Source: Hymenolepis diminuta (lineage: Eukaryota; Platyhelminthes; Cestoda; Cyclophyllidea; Hymenolepididae). Taken from it: DNA of 64,000 nt. The notes under the pieces are model-generated. The model did no database searches. It saw only the letters and a list, made by a program, of their open reading frames with translations, and had not been told where the DNA came from. The stretch spans positions 4,505,257-4,569,256 of the forward strand of contig CAADRB010000004.1 in the NCBI GenBank assembly GCA_900708905.1. The letters are read 5' to 3'. How positions within the stretch are numbered: position 1 is the first letter of the stretch; each line of letters begins with the position of its first letter. Made by a program: the position numbers and the translations under genes. Below, piece by piece: positions 10,794 through 24,365 of the stretch.

Positions 10794-13700
10794 ATGAGGC
10801 TCGACTCTCTGTTTTAAAATCATTTTATACCGATGGTTAATGTCAAAATCTATGTTGAATATTATTGCTCTCTGCGTGTTATTGTATAGCATTTAAATAT
10901 TAATAATACATGAATTTTTATATTCATTTGGTTAGTTTTTGTACCCTTTTTTCAAAGAAACTCTAAGTTAAAGTGGTAATTTTATAAGATAGGCCTAATT
11001 AAACCTCCCAATCGGCTTTTTGATATTACTTTTGTTGAAAAGAAGTCTTGAATGATTTTTATGAAGCCACTTTAAAAGTTTGGTTCATTGAGATGAGGAG
11101 TCTCAAGCTGCCGGGAATCAGTCGTAAGTGAAATTTGGTTGCAGGTGGTTGAGATGAGGAAGAAGGAGACCTATCTATTTGGAGTAATATCGTCGGATTT
11201 CAATCTTAAATGTGGAAGACGCTTTCATCGAAGTGTAACCGACTTCCACTAATAGAGTCATCAATGACTGGAAGTCAAGTTTTTCTTTTTTCTCAATGCT
11301 CTGGTGAGTTCAGGGGTTCGGAAATGCAGTTACAAGATGCCATTCACATTAACTGTTATTACTTAGGGTTGTCCATTTGTAATGTTTTTTGTGTCATTGA
11401 AGAGGGATTGTTTTTTTTAATCCTAAACGGACATTAGGGATAACTAACTTGTTCGTTCCTCAACATAAAGTTAAGGTTAATGAAATGCAGCTGGGGAGTT
11501 TATAGTTAAGCCTCTCCAATGATCCAGAAATATGATCTTCGTTTTTTAACTTAGGGCCTTAAAGTTAGGAGGCCCTAACATAACAGAGTAGAGAAAAGGT
11601 GTCCTGGTGTCGCTCTTGCGAGGAACTCATTCTGCCGCCTATCTTATTTACCAGAATTAACCTGTATGGCTGGTCAGCAACACCAATTGATGTTCACCGA
11701 TGGACACTGATCTCGAGACCTCTGACTTTCGTCCATTCGCAATTCATTTACCAACACACATCTTAGGTAGAAATCTGGCGTCTAGAAGGCTCTTTGATAA
11801 GAATCTCGCGTTTTTCTAACTCATCTTTTGACCGTTTTAACCAATAAGGTTGGTAACCCCGTTCCTTCGAATTTATTTGGCAGACGTGCACGTTTACCCC
11901 ACATCTTAAATTTGACCTTTTCTATCAGATGACTGAAATCTGCCTTGATTAATCAAAAACGATAGTGAGATTTAAATGCTGAATCCTCATAAGAAATTTA
12001 TCCCATTCTTACCAGAACGCCAAATACATTTAAAAAGTGTGGGGAAAGGAGAAATCGTGTGCTTAGTTTCTCAATGTCAGCAACTCTTCACAAATGTGTG
12101 TTAGATGGGAAGGCACTAACGAACTGACCATCATAAATGCGCAGACAATCTACCAACTGGCACAATCCCTTGTCCTGAAGTTGTAAAAAGTGGGTAGTTA
12201 CAAAGTTACATAAAAACTAGTCACCTTATTGAACACATTATTAAACAGAAAAAATAAATCCAATAACAATGTAACGGATTCGGGGTCAAGACGCATTTAG
12301 GTTTTCGATTCCCAGACATTCCTTAATTTGATTCTACTGTCCCTTTTGTCTAGACGTTATCCATGAATGAAAGTTGCAGTATTTTCTTTTACAATGGACA
12401 AATAATAAGCTATTTACATTCATATAAAGTGTAAAGGAGATTTTGATTTTAACTGTTATAATTGCTTTATTTGTGATGGCTTGCGGAACTTCAGTTCTTC
12501 AGAAATACTACATTTATTGTAAAAGCACAAGGCACCAACTCTCCCATCGTCTTTAGCGCTGTCACTTTATCGCTTGCTTTGCCGAGAAATACGTATGTTG
12601 CACTGCCATTCACACTTTGAGATGCTCTCAAATGTCTGTAAATATTATTTATTATTCATTTCAATTGCCTTCCCATCTCCCTTTCAGCTGTAAAGAAGCG
12701 ATGACACCAAGATTCCACACGTAATTTCCTTTTGCACATACCTTACAATTGTGGATGATGTTCAACACGTGTGGAATATATTGCTTCATAGGATTCATGA
12801 TCCAAAGGTCGCCTTTTTATTACCTGTAAAGATTCAGAGATATCCACTGAAAGTGGATAGATTTCCAATAGCAGGTAAGGAAGTTTATCTTCTTTCCTCT
12901 TAATATATGTCCACTGATTTGGTCTTTGATTTTGGAATCGTATGGCAAGGTTTCTCAAAACGTCTTTCACATCTAGTCTTAATATTAGTTTCTCTTCTGT
13001 TGCATAAACCCGATATCATCTGCCAAGCAGTATTTCGAACAGTCTTTAATTTTCTTTTCATCTATTATGCGATAGACAACTCCAGATAAACAATATAGAA
13101 CGTTTCTAGTAGCATGGTTCGAACCGTAATTGAAGTAATCTCTGAAGTTCCATATCACTGCCGACTAGACATTTATTATACTATTCTCCTGGTCAGGAAT
13201 TTAGAAATGGATCCTGAAGTTTGGGTTCCAGGACTTCAGGTCTTACTGCAAAATTTCTTACAAAGTCTTGAACTGCGCTGGAAATGAACGAATGATTATA
13301 GATTAAGTTAGCTGAGGTTGAGTAGAAGAGAACTGAGTTAATTTATTTGCTAGATTCAAATATTAACTTCTAGCCATTGTTACTGCGAGGAAGGGAGTGA
13401 TTTTATCACAAAATCCTTTTGAATTGATTTGCACTATTCTCTGTTAATAGAAGACAGTAAGGATCCTATGAGAAGACTCCCTGAAATTTTATCATCTATT
13501 CATCCACTAGCTTAGCATAATTATGTGATTTCTATAGATTTTACTCTTAATCCCATTCAGGAAGGAATTTTCCAACCCTCATTTTGGGTAGAGGGGTAAC
13601 ATCACGTAGCCTCCCTGGTGAGAAACTAGAATTCCCATCGAATTTGCAGTAATCACGTTAACCACGGCTCAACCGAGGTACAGTCCTGTAGAAAACCTAT

Positions 13701-16700
13701 CATTTATGTCAGATTTAGGAATCGGACATGAAAATGTGCAAATATTAATATTACATTTATCGTTGACAGAAGAAAATGAAGTTGGAACTTTTCGCTTTCG
13801 ATAAGCAAGGATTTCTCTTGATCAGTACCTCTTTGTTCTTAAAACCTTTCTGGGTCGCGATATATTTTGGTTGGATTTTAGCCTCACAAATTGTTGTGTA
13901 GGAAGTTGCGTCGGAAAGCTTGACAAAAGCGATACTCTCTTTATCCATTCCATAGAATTAAATGGTTTATTAGAACTCCAGTATGTAGGACTACCTGGAC
14001 ATTTCCAATATTATTCCCGAGTTATTATTCGAATTCCACAAAGAGTCTCAGTGATGAATGAACCTATAAAGTACTTCAGGATTTTAGAATTATTATAAAA
14101 TCAAATGTTTCGCTTTAGGGCGGAGGAGGCTGTCTGTACAAATTTCTCCTTCCTGGCTATTACAATACATCAATGGATTTGAACATCCAAGACAGCTTGC
14201 GCTCATTATTTTTTTTCCAATTGGGAACTGACAGAAGGATGAGTATCAAGCGTATTGATCTTTGGCTTCCATACGAGCGGTTGCACTATCGATTCACACC
14301 TATTCCTATTCAGAGGCCGGCCTTATTCACCGCATCTGTCCACATATGCTTTAAAGTGAGTGGGAGAACCCATATAGGAGCGCACAGATGCTGCGCATAG
14401 GACGGGTAGTTAAAGCTACCTTCGTCATATGAGGCGAAAAGCGCGCGTGCGTCGTTGCTGACCTGACTTTCGCCCAACGCGCCATTCTCGCGTATCGTTT
14501 ATATCCCGCACTGCCTCGCTTTGCCCAGCCTAGCTTTGCCTCTAGCTTCCGTTTCAATCAGTGGTATGTTCAGGTTTCCGTTGATAGCAGAATAGATGGC
14601 GGCTTTTCTGAGGTTGAATAGACCTTTTGTTGTTGAGGCTATCTATCTGCCACATGAAACTTGTTACCCTACTTAATCACCTTCTGTACACATTCAGTTG
14701 TTGAAAGTACAAAAAAGCGATATGTCAGTGGAGAATAGGGGAAGGAATAAGCATTAATAGCAAGACATTCCCTATAGTCAATCTGCTGGGTGAATGAAAT
14801 ATAACTTCCAATTTAAAATAAATAATAATTTAGTTACCCAATTTTTACCTATTAATATCTGTTCACCTTTCATTCATCTTGATTGAGCACATTTCTGCTA
14901 ACTGGAAAATTTTACCCATCTCATCTCTTATGTCCTAAAACTGTAAGCCGGTGAAACATTTTGACTTCTCAACCACTGAGAGGCAAAAAATTAGGGCGGT
15001 AAGACCGACCCTTCTTGATAAAAAAATCGGTCAACAAACACTGCAGACCAGGAGACGATTTATTAAATTTGAATTTTGAAACGTAAACTGGCCATTTAGT
15101 AAATATTTTTCGATCCGATTCCAAAAATGAATTGAAGAAAGACTCTTTGATACATTGATATTGCTCTCAGAATCCTTTTGATCTCCCCCTTTTATTATTT
15201 ACCAAACTTTCCGTTAATCAATTTCTGTTACTTATCAAAATTCGAAAATGAGTGATGTATTATAATCAATTTCCATTGAAAAAGGAAGATGAGAAGTTGC
15301 ACAATATGAGTATCAATCTGAATCTTAAAAATGGATTCCTAAGATCCCTAAATTGCTCAGAAATTTACTGTATGACGGAATTTGAGGTAGTTATTGGTAA
15401 TTCTTCGTATCGACGGAACGTGTACTCCTGTAATGATCAGTTACCGTTTTCTGCACTCCAAAAGTTGACTTTCGGATTGTGGAGTGAACACGTTCTAGGA
15501 CATTTCAGAGTCTGGAGATCTCTATGTGGGAGTTTCTTCCTCTCATTCCGTGTGTAAATAACTACTTATGTCATCCGCACTAATAGGAGCTTCGAGATTT
15601 ATATTTTCGAAGATTTTTTAAAAATTAAGTTTACACAAACGTAATAAGATTCCATTCAAGTTTAGAATTCCAGATTTTAAATTTTATTTTATTCCCTAAA
15701 AGGCTACTAATAAATTAATTTAATTTAGACGTCTAAATTAATTTGAAGCATTCCTAGAATCTCCTTTACAGACCAAGATTTGAAAAGAAGATAATTTTTA
15801 GTGAAAGACAATTTTGACAACTTTGTTAGGTCATTTTACAGGATTTTCAATTAAAATTTACATATTAGATAATCCATCTTCCCTCTGTATTTTCCAAGTG
15901 ATCAGTGGATATCCGGACTTTTATAAACACATTTGTGGATACCTTATAGGTAGACCGAATACATTCAAGTATACTAAGCACACTAAATAATAAGATATCG
16001 AGAAGGATTGCACAGTCAATTAAAGTTACGGTAAATAACTAACAAATATTACACAGAATAAGAACTCATCTTCGAGCCTGTGTGCTGAACAGTCCTTCTC
16101 TGTAATATACTCAAATAATGAAAGATTGAATAAATTTCCGTATCTTTAAACATAATAAAATAATATATTTACAGATTGACTCTTACATCTAAGTATAGAA
16201 TTAACATCAAGACAATAGTCATTAATTGTTACCTCCTAATGATGTTAATAAATGATTTTTCATATCATATTTGCAGGTTGCTATTTCTTCTTGTTCGTCT
16301 CCGCATTACTCCATTTAGAAAATATTTAAAAAAGAATCTGGCAGTTTTTAGGGTAAGAATATCTTCATTAATATCATATTTTTCATTAACTGTCTCTTAC
16401 TTCATAAATCTACCTAAAATTACATCACAGATTGAGCCTTCAAGGGCTATTATTACCTTTTCAAGGACATCATTCAAACAGTTTGGAAAAATCCGTTAGT
16501 AAATCTTAACGAATGTAGTTATAAACTACTCCAAGACAATTTGATGAGCAAATTATACTGACTTCGCTTATGTAGGACTCATTAGACCATTTATGTAAGG
16601 CCCTGACGCTGGACTTTCACACAAGTCAAATAAGTGGACCATCGGATGGATATTAGTCGTCTTGGATTATAAGAATTTAAAGTTGTTAAAAATTAGACAG

Positions 16701-17392
16701 ATAAATGAATTGCTCTGATAAATTAGATGTCATTTAGCTGTGATGGATACAGTATATGCAAGATAGGCGTGTGAATTTCCAAATGTACCCTTTTTCACTA
16801 TCAAAGAAATGAGTTCATACCCTCGTTCATGAAATGCCAACATTCAATGTACTATTCTTTCTAGATAGCCAAACTTTTGCTCTAAAAATATCAAATCGAG
16901 AAATAATCATATTGAATTCTTATCTCGTTCTTAAATACATGGTTTGTAATGACATTCACCTGATAATTCAACTTTTGTTTTGGATACGAAATGTGGCTGA
17001 TAATTTGCCGATCAGTAGTCTAAATAATGTGAATGAAATAAATTAAATATCTACAGTTATTATATGCCATTCTTTGTGTTATTTTTATACAAATAATTTC
17101 GCTGTGTGCTTTTATTCCTATGCTTATTGTTCAATTTATCACAGGGTGTTAATTTCGCCTTTCATTCTTCAAATGAATCAGTAACAGCAATGCTACTCCA
17201 TTTTTCTTGAAAGAGCTGAAAGACGTACCCTTTCAATATGGGATTTTGCAGTAAGTGAAACCCCAAATTGAGGATAATATTTATGAATAGATTGCCAACC
17301 TGATAAATACGTATCTACTGCTTTTTGCTTATTCTAACTCCGTTTAAGATTGAATTTATCTAAGGTATAAATTAATAGTGCTATTAACGTAA
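10794..17392. other. Long region without recognisable gene
   Basis: The HMGB 3' UTR presumably occupies the first few hundred bases. I saw no canonical AATAAA close to the stop, only AATAAT-like strings near 10901. The rest is AT-rich with scattered short open frames that match nothing I know. Two items stand out: a GC-richer patch near 14400-14570 and a perfect 22-bp palindrome at 15720-15741. Confidence 0.4.
15720..15741. repeat. Perfect 22-bp palindrome centred on GACGTC
   Basis: The left arm TTAATTTAGAC is the exact reverse complement of the right arm GTCTAAATTAA. The centre contains an AatII-type GACGTC, which also includes the ACGT core of CRE-like sites. No gene lies next to it, so a function is not supported. 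Confidence 0.6.
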
Positions 17393-17503
17393 CTAGGAGA
17401 GAACTTTAACAGAGTTCCCGTTGGGATGGTAAAGAGACGAAATCTCAACTTCTCCTGGAGCAGATTTTGTTTTTTGCCTCAGAGTGGAGAGTGAGCTGTA
17501 CGT

Positions 17504-18040
17504 GTGCAGATGTTGGTAGAGCGTCGAGAGGGAATGAGGGACACTCGCATACAATCTGGTGTGAATCACACACTCGCAAATGCATACTACTCCACCTGTG
17601 CAAACAGAGCCCAAGGGGACATTAACCCCCTGTCCCACCGTTCGTCCATCCATCCATTTCACACTGTGAGTCATCGATTTTCAATGTATGTGTGTACGCG
17701 TCGCCTTCCTTCACAGCAGACATCATGTGTTTCGATACTCATTGGCCTACTAAGGGGGTACGCAGTATCTTCCCGCCGCCCTGTCGCCGTACCACTATTT
17801 ATTGCTGCCTTCATGACTAATAGACCAGAGCACTCCCCAAAAACTCACGGAAATGTTGAACGGGGTCAAATCCAGGTTCATTTCAAGCTTAGCCATAAAG
17901 TTGTAAGTTATGCTCCCCGTATAAGTAAGTCACTAACTCGAATTCACAACTCCGAACGGAGATCGAGAATGTTAAATTTCCACAATGTTGACTTGAATGA
18001 TTTGGTTTTCAGTCTACGTAGATTAAACGGAAACAACTGA
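17504..18040 (+). CDS. Unidentified 178-codon open frame
   Basis: This is one of the longest uninterrupted frames outside the recognised genes and sits in locally GC-richer sequence. The translation is basic and low in hydrophobic blocks, with no signal peptide, membrane segment or motif I recognise. An overlapping minus-strand frame (17393-17674) is also open, which is typical of GC-richer repeat DNA as well as of genes. It could be an exon, a decayed mobile element or chance. I assign no function. Confidence 0.15.
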   Translation: MQMLVERREGMRDTRIQSGVNHTLANAYYSTCANRAQGDINPLSHRSSIHPFHTVSHRFSMYVCTRRLPSQQTSCVSILIGLLRGYAVSSRRPVAVPLFIAAFMTNRPEHSPKTHGNVERGQIQVHFKLSHKVVSYAPRISKSLTRIHNSERRSRMLNFHNVDLNDLVFSLRRLNGNN

Positions 18041-20366
18041 AAAAGTGGTGCTGAAACTTTACTAAGTGTAAGCATATGTGTCAATTGAGTATATCAAAAG
18101 GGATTTTATTTGTACTTATTCCAAATCTTAACTTATCAACTAACTGATCTCTAGCTCTGAAGACGGGATAGACATCAGTGCCAAATATCAAAATTTTTAT
18201 ATTTTAATAATATGCCTTTTCTTCTCCTGTCAAATTATAAGAATTTATTTTTGCTTTAAATGCCAACAAAAATACATTTAAAAGCGGACTCTCTTTCCAA
18301 AAGAATACCGTCCTCCGGTGAAATTTCCCACCAAACAACTTACAAAGCAAAGAATGTAACGCTCTTTAAAATTTTTTTTTCCTAGGTTCCCTCTCTCCAA
18401 TAAATGTATTATTGAGAGCCTTATGTTGCCATGTCTAGCTGATCTTGCTTGACCAAATGGATTTGATAATAAGCGATAATGGGATAATGGAAGATAAATT
18501 TCAAAATCAGTGATACTCCGAGTAGCCATAATGATCAGCACTAATTTGAATGTGTAGTTTTGTGTTTTGAATCCTAACTCAGTATCAGTAATAGAATTGG
18601 CCCGTAGGGAACGCTTTTAGTATTTTCAACTTTGCTCTTCTCCTCTCTTACTTACTTTGATGAATGTTATAAGTCAATTTAATTTTTCTAGTTATTTATC
18701 AATACCGTCAGGGGTGGTTGAAAAGTTATGCTTGTATCTACTAACTGCTCCGTAGCAATACATACTATTATTCAATCGTACACTATTTTACCGTTGACGT
18801 TTTACCATTTTCTCCTCTATCAAACGATCTTCAACAGATTTGGGAACTATTTGATTACTTATGAACTCAATTCTTTGTTCTTGAAAGTAGGTGCCAAATG
18901 ACACTGTCCAATATACAGATTTCGTAGCTGATATCCAACTGAAGATGAAAGCCCCAAAATGGCCCAAGTCTTGGCGTTTTTCAGGAGCAAAGAGGTTGAT
19001 CGCTGATGAATACTCAAGATAAAAAAAGTCGTCGCTCTACGGTCCAAGTGCTTTACCTTAAACTCTTCTTTCCTTTTCTATGTTCTATCTCGTACAAATA
19101 TAAAAACTACGCATTGTTCATTAACCAGGTATTTCAACTGTCATTTTAGAGGTATTATATTTTAAGAGGGCAACTTATAGTGTTCGCCTTTTTTAAATGT
19201 TGTTGGCTAGTAGTAGCCAAGCTTTTTCTAACTTAAAATTTAATAACCTTGTATGTGATCTGCTTGAACTTAACAAAATAAGTTAGACAACATAACGCTT
19301 TCCCAAACTGACCATAACATACAACAAAGCTTGACCTACACACTTCGACCATGCCTTCTAACATTTACTCACCGTGGAATGGTTTACTAATACTTGTCAA
19401 TACAATGAAAATCGAACGCCAGCAAGACAAATGGTGTAAAATCCATTAGGACTTCATACCCGCTTCTACATAGTTTGATACATATGTCAAACCCCTTGCT
19501 AAGCAACCAGCTAAGTTAATATTTTATACAAAGCGAGAATTCCTACTATTATTAATCAGAGAAAATATAGCATTTTTAATCATATGTAAATATTTTAACA
19601 AGCAGTAGAATGTTGTAAATGGTGGTGGAAGAACTCGAATAAAATATGAAAGAGATGAAAGAAATCAAAGGAGCCTCACTTCATTTAAATGCTCGAATCA
19701 TCAAGTTGGATTTTTAAGGGGTTAAGTTTGTTCCAGTGAGACTCGATATTCTGAAATCCAAACTTGTGAACCTAGCCCAAAGTTTTAATTTTGAAGATAC
19801 ATATAAGAATATAAATTTGTCTGAGCCCCCCTTATCGGGTAGTGTCCGGAAACAGTTAATCAACTGGTAGATTAAAATTGTTAACCCCATCTATACATTT
19901 TGAAAGCCAAAAATCCTTATTTTGAACAATCCCAACACAATTGTTGGATCCAATACACAAACCGTCAATTTCGGAATTGGATAACAGAACATTGAAACAA
20001 AACGTAAAACTATCATTATGAATTGATGACATAGCTGCTTCATTTAAATTATAATAGTGATAAGATTATGCTAAGATTAAGTGCTAAAAAGTAAAGTAAA
20101 GAAATTATGAATGTACAATATTACTGACAAACTGAACATACTTAAAACGTCATTTTCAACCCTCATATTATTAAGATAATAGGTCTAAACGTCTAAAACT
20201 ACCTCAACTATTTCGGATAATAAAAAAATGAAAAAGTACACCAATATTGATAATCCTTGTCAATTTAAGATCCCAGAGTAATATCGTGGTTGGCAGTTTG
20301 TAAAATTGCTAAAGCACCTTAATTCGACTGATCAACTTTAACATCCGTTCTTTTCATTTTTAAATA
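18041..20366. other. AT-rich region, nothing recognised
   Basis: Short open frames at 18278-18541 and 18859-19047 (both minus) show no family resemblance. I see no RNA gene or clear mobile element in this stretch. Confidence 0.4.
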
Positions 20367-20480
20367 AACATATATATATATATATATATGTATGTGTGTA
20401 TATATGTATGTGTGTATGTATGTATGTGTGTATGCATGTATATGTGCATGTATGTGTGTAGGTATGCATGTATGTGCGTA
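20367..20480. repeat. TA / ATGT-type microsatellite
   Basis: A run of TA dinucleotides passes into imperfect TATG and TGTG units (TATGTATGTGTGTATATATG and similar). The open frame across it (Met-Tyr-Val-Cys repeats) is just the translation of the repeat. Confidence 0.9.
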
Positions 20481-20723
20481 TGTGCTATAGCCAGCAGATG
20501 TCTATCAACACATGTCGGTCATCACGCCGGGACACCGACAACGAGACATGACTGGCGTCTAATGAAGAAATGTTTTGTATAAAAACATAATTTACTTATT
20601 GATAAATTAGGGTGGCTTGCCTGCCACCTCCGAACTGATCTGGCAACATGGGTGACTTGACTTATTCCATCTATTCCTTCTATTCGATCGATGTGGCCTC
20701 GATAGATCTTTCAGCGTTATTAC

Positions 20724-20816
20724 AGTATGTATGTGTGTATATGTGTAGGTGTGCATGTATATGTGTATATATGTATGTGTGTATGTATGTATGTGTGTAT
20801 GTAGATATGTATGTAT
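20724..20816. repeat. ATGT/GTGT-type microsatellite, second copy
   Basis: Imperfect tetranucleotide repeat of the same composition as the one at 20367-20480, separated from it by about 240 bp of ordinary sequence. The pair could come from one array split by an insertion or from a local duplication. The Val/Cys/Tyr/Met-rich frame across it is an artefact. Confidence 0.88.
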
Positions 20817-23800
20817 TTTCTAATAAATTTAGAAATAAAATGACTCATTTTTATTGATCTAAGCGTTTGCTAAAATCATTATTCTCATGGTAATTAAATT
20901 AAGCTAAATAAAGCAACGATTTTTGCCCTTTGCAAACAATCAAAATCACAGAAGTGTGAAACTCAATATCTTGTAGCTAAATGCCGCATCAATTCTGCCG
21001 CTGTATCATAAAATACGATCGCAGAACACTGACAAGTAGACAATCATGTGACCTCCCATATTAAAATAGACTTTCATAAGGCTTACATTAATCGCACTGT
21101 GGTCCAAAATTTAATGATATGAAAATTCATCATTTTATAGGAATTTGAGTCAAATAATCAACTTGATATAGTCTATAATAATAACCTTAACTCCCAGCCC
21201 ATTTAGGAGACCGAAATTGGGTGAAAAACTTGTTTTCTGCCACCCCTTTATTAGCCAGACTTCACCAATGAGAATGGGCATTCTGCTCACTGGAATTGCA
21301 TCGATAAGAATCAAACCCATGAGCTCTGACTTCTTCGCGCCAATGATCATTGTTGAGTCTTCATTATCCATTTGTATTGCTGTTGAATATTGTGCTATTA
21401 ATGAGGTAGCGAAGACACTCATAGTCCCAAGTTTTCTAAGAAGTATTTGTAATGGAACTGTTATTGTAGCGCCTTGATATGCCACTTAACAACACAAGTA
21501 GTATCTGTTTTGTATTATTTGTCTTTGTGACGAACGAATATGTATTATAAGGGTTGCGTGAATGAATTAGGGGATTCTATTAAGCTCTACCAGATCACCA
21601 ATCGTCGGGCGTCAACAGAATTTAATAATCTAAGAGATTTTTTAACTGCTTAAGTATCTGATCGTATTGCAGGGGATTTCCAAATTTGCATAAAAACATT
21701 TATATTGTATTAAATTTCCAATTGTTAAAAACCCCTTATTTACATAGATTTTACCTAGATTTCTCAGATTTTATCAAACACATTCCAAGAAAAATATATT
21801 ACAGGCGCAAATGATAAAATACATTTTTGCGCTATATTTTATATAAAATACTTATATCAGATGCAAATTGGCGATTGATTTTGTAAGGATTTGCATGACT
21901 GATGCACAGCACATTCCATCTTAAATCGACTTTCTTCCAGTCAGTTTTACCTTATCGTGGCGATCCCTTTGGTTATTCTGCTTTCGATCTAAAATACATG
22001 GAATAAATGAAGTAATATTTACACATTTTTATCTTTTGCTTTATGTTTCTGTTTCACTTACTTGTTTTATTCAGTATCCTGGAATTCTCGCATATTCCCT
22101 TACTACTGAAATTACTTCGAGTAGCCTTTAATTATCAAAAAATTATTGATCATGTTTTTCCGAGATTCTTAAATTGTACTCGATTACGGAAAAGTTACCT
22201 CCAAAGAAAATTATTATTTAAAGTAAATTATTAGATTTTGAATAAAAATGAATTTTTTTATCCAATTTATTGCCATTAATTCATACACTTCGAATATTTG
22301 TGTTGCTTTGAAGAATTTTTGTAATTTTCCGAAATTTGTCTAATTTCGTATTTTTATTGAATTCGAGAGATTTGAGACTATTTCAAGGTCTAATTAGGCC
22401 ATAACAAATGTGTTGCCACTCACTTATCCCATCAAACTGCGGAAAAATTAGCCAATTATATAGCTTTGTTTTTGAAAATATTATTTTCAATCCGATTTCA
22501 CATTCCATGTACTTGTGGATCTTGAATATCAAATCCGTTACTTTCAAACTTATGAAAGTTGAATCCGATGATTATTGAGCAATTTAATTTTCGTAGATAA
22601 AATTTGCTCAAAAAAAAATTTTAATGCATTTGAAATTTTGCTGGAAGAAACCAAGTAGGTTGAACCACAATTGCATTTCAGATGCTTGATGTAACATTCG
22701 AGACAACACAAATGAATGTAGTATTTCAACTCTTTATGAGATATTCATAAACAAAGAAAAATTGCACCACAAATTCATGGCTATGGATTTGCATTTGGAA
22801 ACATTTGTTGTCAAAATGATCTTTAGAGTATCTTAACTCTTTCGAAAATAATATTACCGATTATTATGAAGGCAAATCACAATATTATTAAACAACTTTG
22901 ATATTTATGTAACTTGAGAAGAGTCACCTCTTTCTCAACTATTAACAAATCTCAATATTATAACCAGAGTTGTGTGGTTGTTTTAAAATACTTGAACAAT
23001 TGCTCAAATTAAAAATTTGGTAATTTATTTAAACACACATATAAAACTAATGTAAAACCATAATGACTTCGCTAATAAAAGTCCAATATTCATTTTAGCA
23101 TATTGCAACTTAGAATGGGGAAGTGATATGAAGGCTTGGCTCTAATGGGGAGTAGTCAGCCCTCACGTTTTCCAAATTAGATGGAAAGAAACCGAAACCT
23201 ACTAGAGTACATCCAGTGTCTGAAATGATCAGTTGCACTTGCTATTAGAGGTCAAGAAAAAGATGTGGAGATGTGATTTCTCCAATCAGAAGATGAGCTC
23301 CTCGATGAGTCTTTTGTATAAGGTGAGAGCTGGAGGATGCTTTCTGTCAGTGGGCTTTTAAAATGAGAGCATATATTAACACACTAAGAGACGTATGTTT
23401 CAGTTGATTATCAGGAATCTTCTTATTTGGTATTTATCGATCGGAGTGACATATTTTTTTTGGTGGTTAAATCATATATATTCAAACATTCCTCTTTATT
23501 TATAATCATCGTAAATCCCATTGTTATCAATCACCACTTTAGTTCAAACTAAGTTCAAATTTAAAACAACTAGATATTAATTAACTACACCATTGGCGCT
23601 AATCATAAAATGTGGAAATGTTAATAAAATAAATTTTCGTATTCATATCTTTTAAAATGATTTATTTACTCCCTTAAATGAATTAATAGTTTACTCGAAA
23701 ACATGAGTCAAAGAGCACATCTGAGATGCTAAGTTAAAGAAATGAATAGTTTTCAACACCTACTCTGCTAAAATTTATCGCTCTTTGTCTGTAATAATAT

Positions 23801-24210
23801 ATATATTTTTATTACAAAAACGATATTAGTGTAACATTAATCATGAGTTTGCGTATGAAATAAAATTACTTGGTAGCAATTTTGGGTGTAGAAAAACAGA
23901 AAAAGTAATCCCAGACTGAAAATAATGAAAGAAATAATAACGTGGAATCTGCCGGTAATAAATAAATAAATTTCTCATTCTAATCCAAGTTCACACTCAC
24001 TAAATTACTTAATATTTTATTTTATGTTATTATCTCCTAGCAACTGAAATAGCAAAAGATTTGTTGCGCGTTAGCGTCTAAAAATTCAGAGGACACAGGT
24101 TTGATACTCATCAATGGACATTCAGTGAGCCGATTTGTCATTCGCACTCTTTAAGCCTGGCCACTGAAGAAGGTGTCAGAAGTAGAGTTTTTATCAAGTG
24201 GATGAAAAAG
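20817..24210. other. AT-rich region; one pair of overlapping unidentified frames
   Basis: No recognisable gene. At 21150-21485 the minus strand is open for 111 codons, and 21217-21477 is open on the plus strand. The segment is less AT-rich than its surroundings, but neither translation resembles a family I know. The rest shows only short frames and A/T tracts. Confidence 0.35.
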
Positions 24211-24365
24211 AATAATTTTGCATATAATTTGCATATTTGTTAAAATGTCTTACATTGTAAGGTCGTTGCCTTGCATAATTTTGGAGTAAAGTTTGCCTTT
24301 AGGATAATTACGTGCTAATATCGAGTTCTGGCTTTTATGGGCTATTTTGGGAGGTTGATATGGTT
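24211..24365 (+). repeat. Direct repeat copy 1 flanking an ORF-rich island
   Basis: About 150 bp starting ATTTTGCATATAATTTGCAT. It includes AATTTTGGAGTAAAG, then GTGCTAAT and a TGGTT end. It aligns along its length with 25367-25525 in the same orientation, with many substitutions and small indels (roughly three-quarters identical by eye). Confidence 0.65.

Noticed and set aside
12250..12330. tRNA-like B-box string (GGTTTTCGATTCCC)
   Set aside because: No cloverleaf can be built around it: the A box and acceptor stem are missing.
20388..20582. Cys/Val/Tyr-rich open frame resembling a cysteine-rich peptide
   Set aside because: It is the direct translation of the ATGT/GTGT microsatellite.
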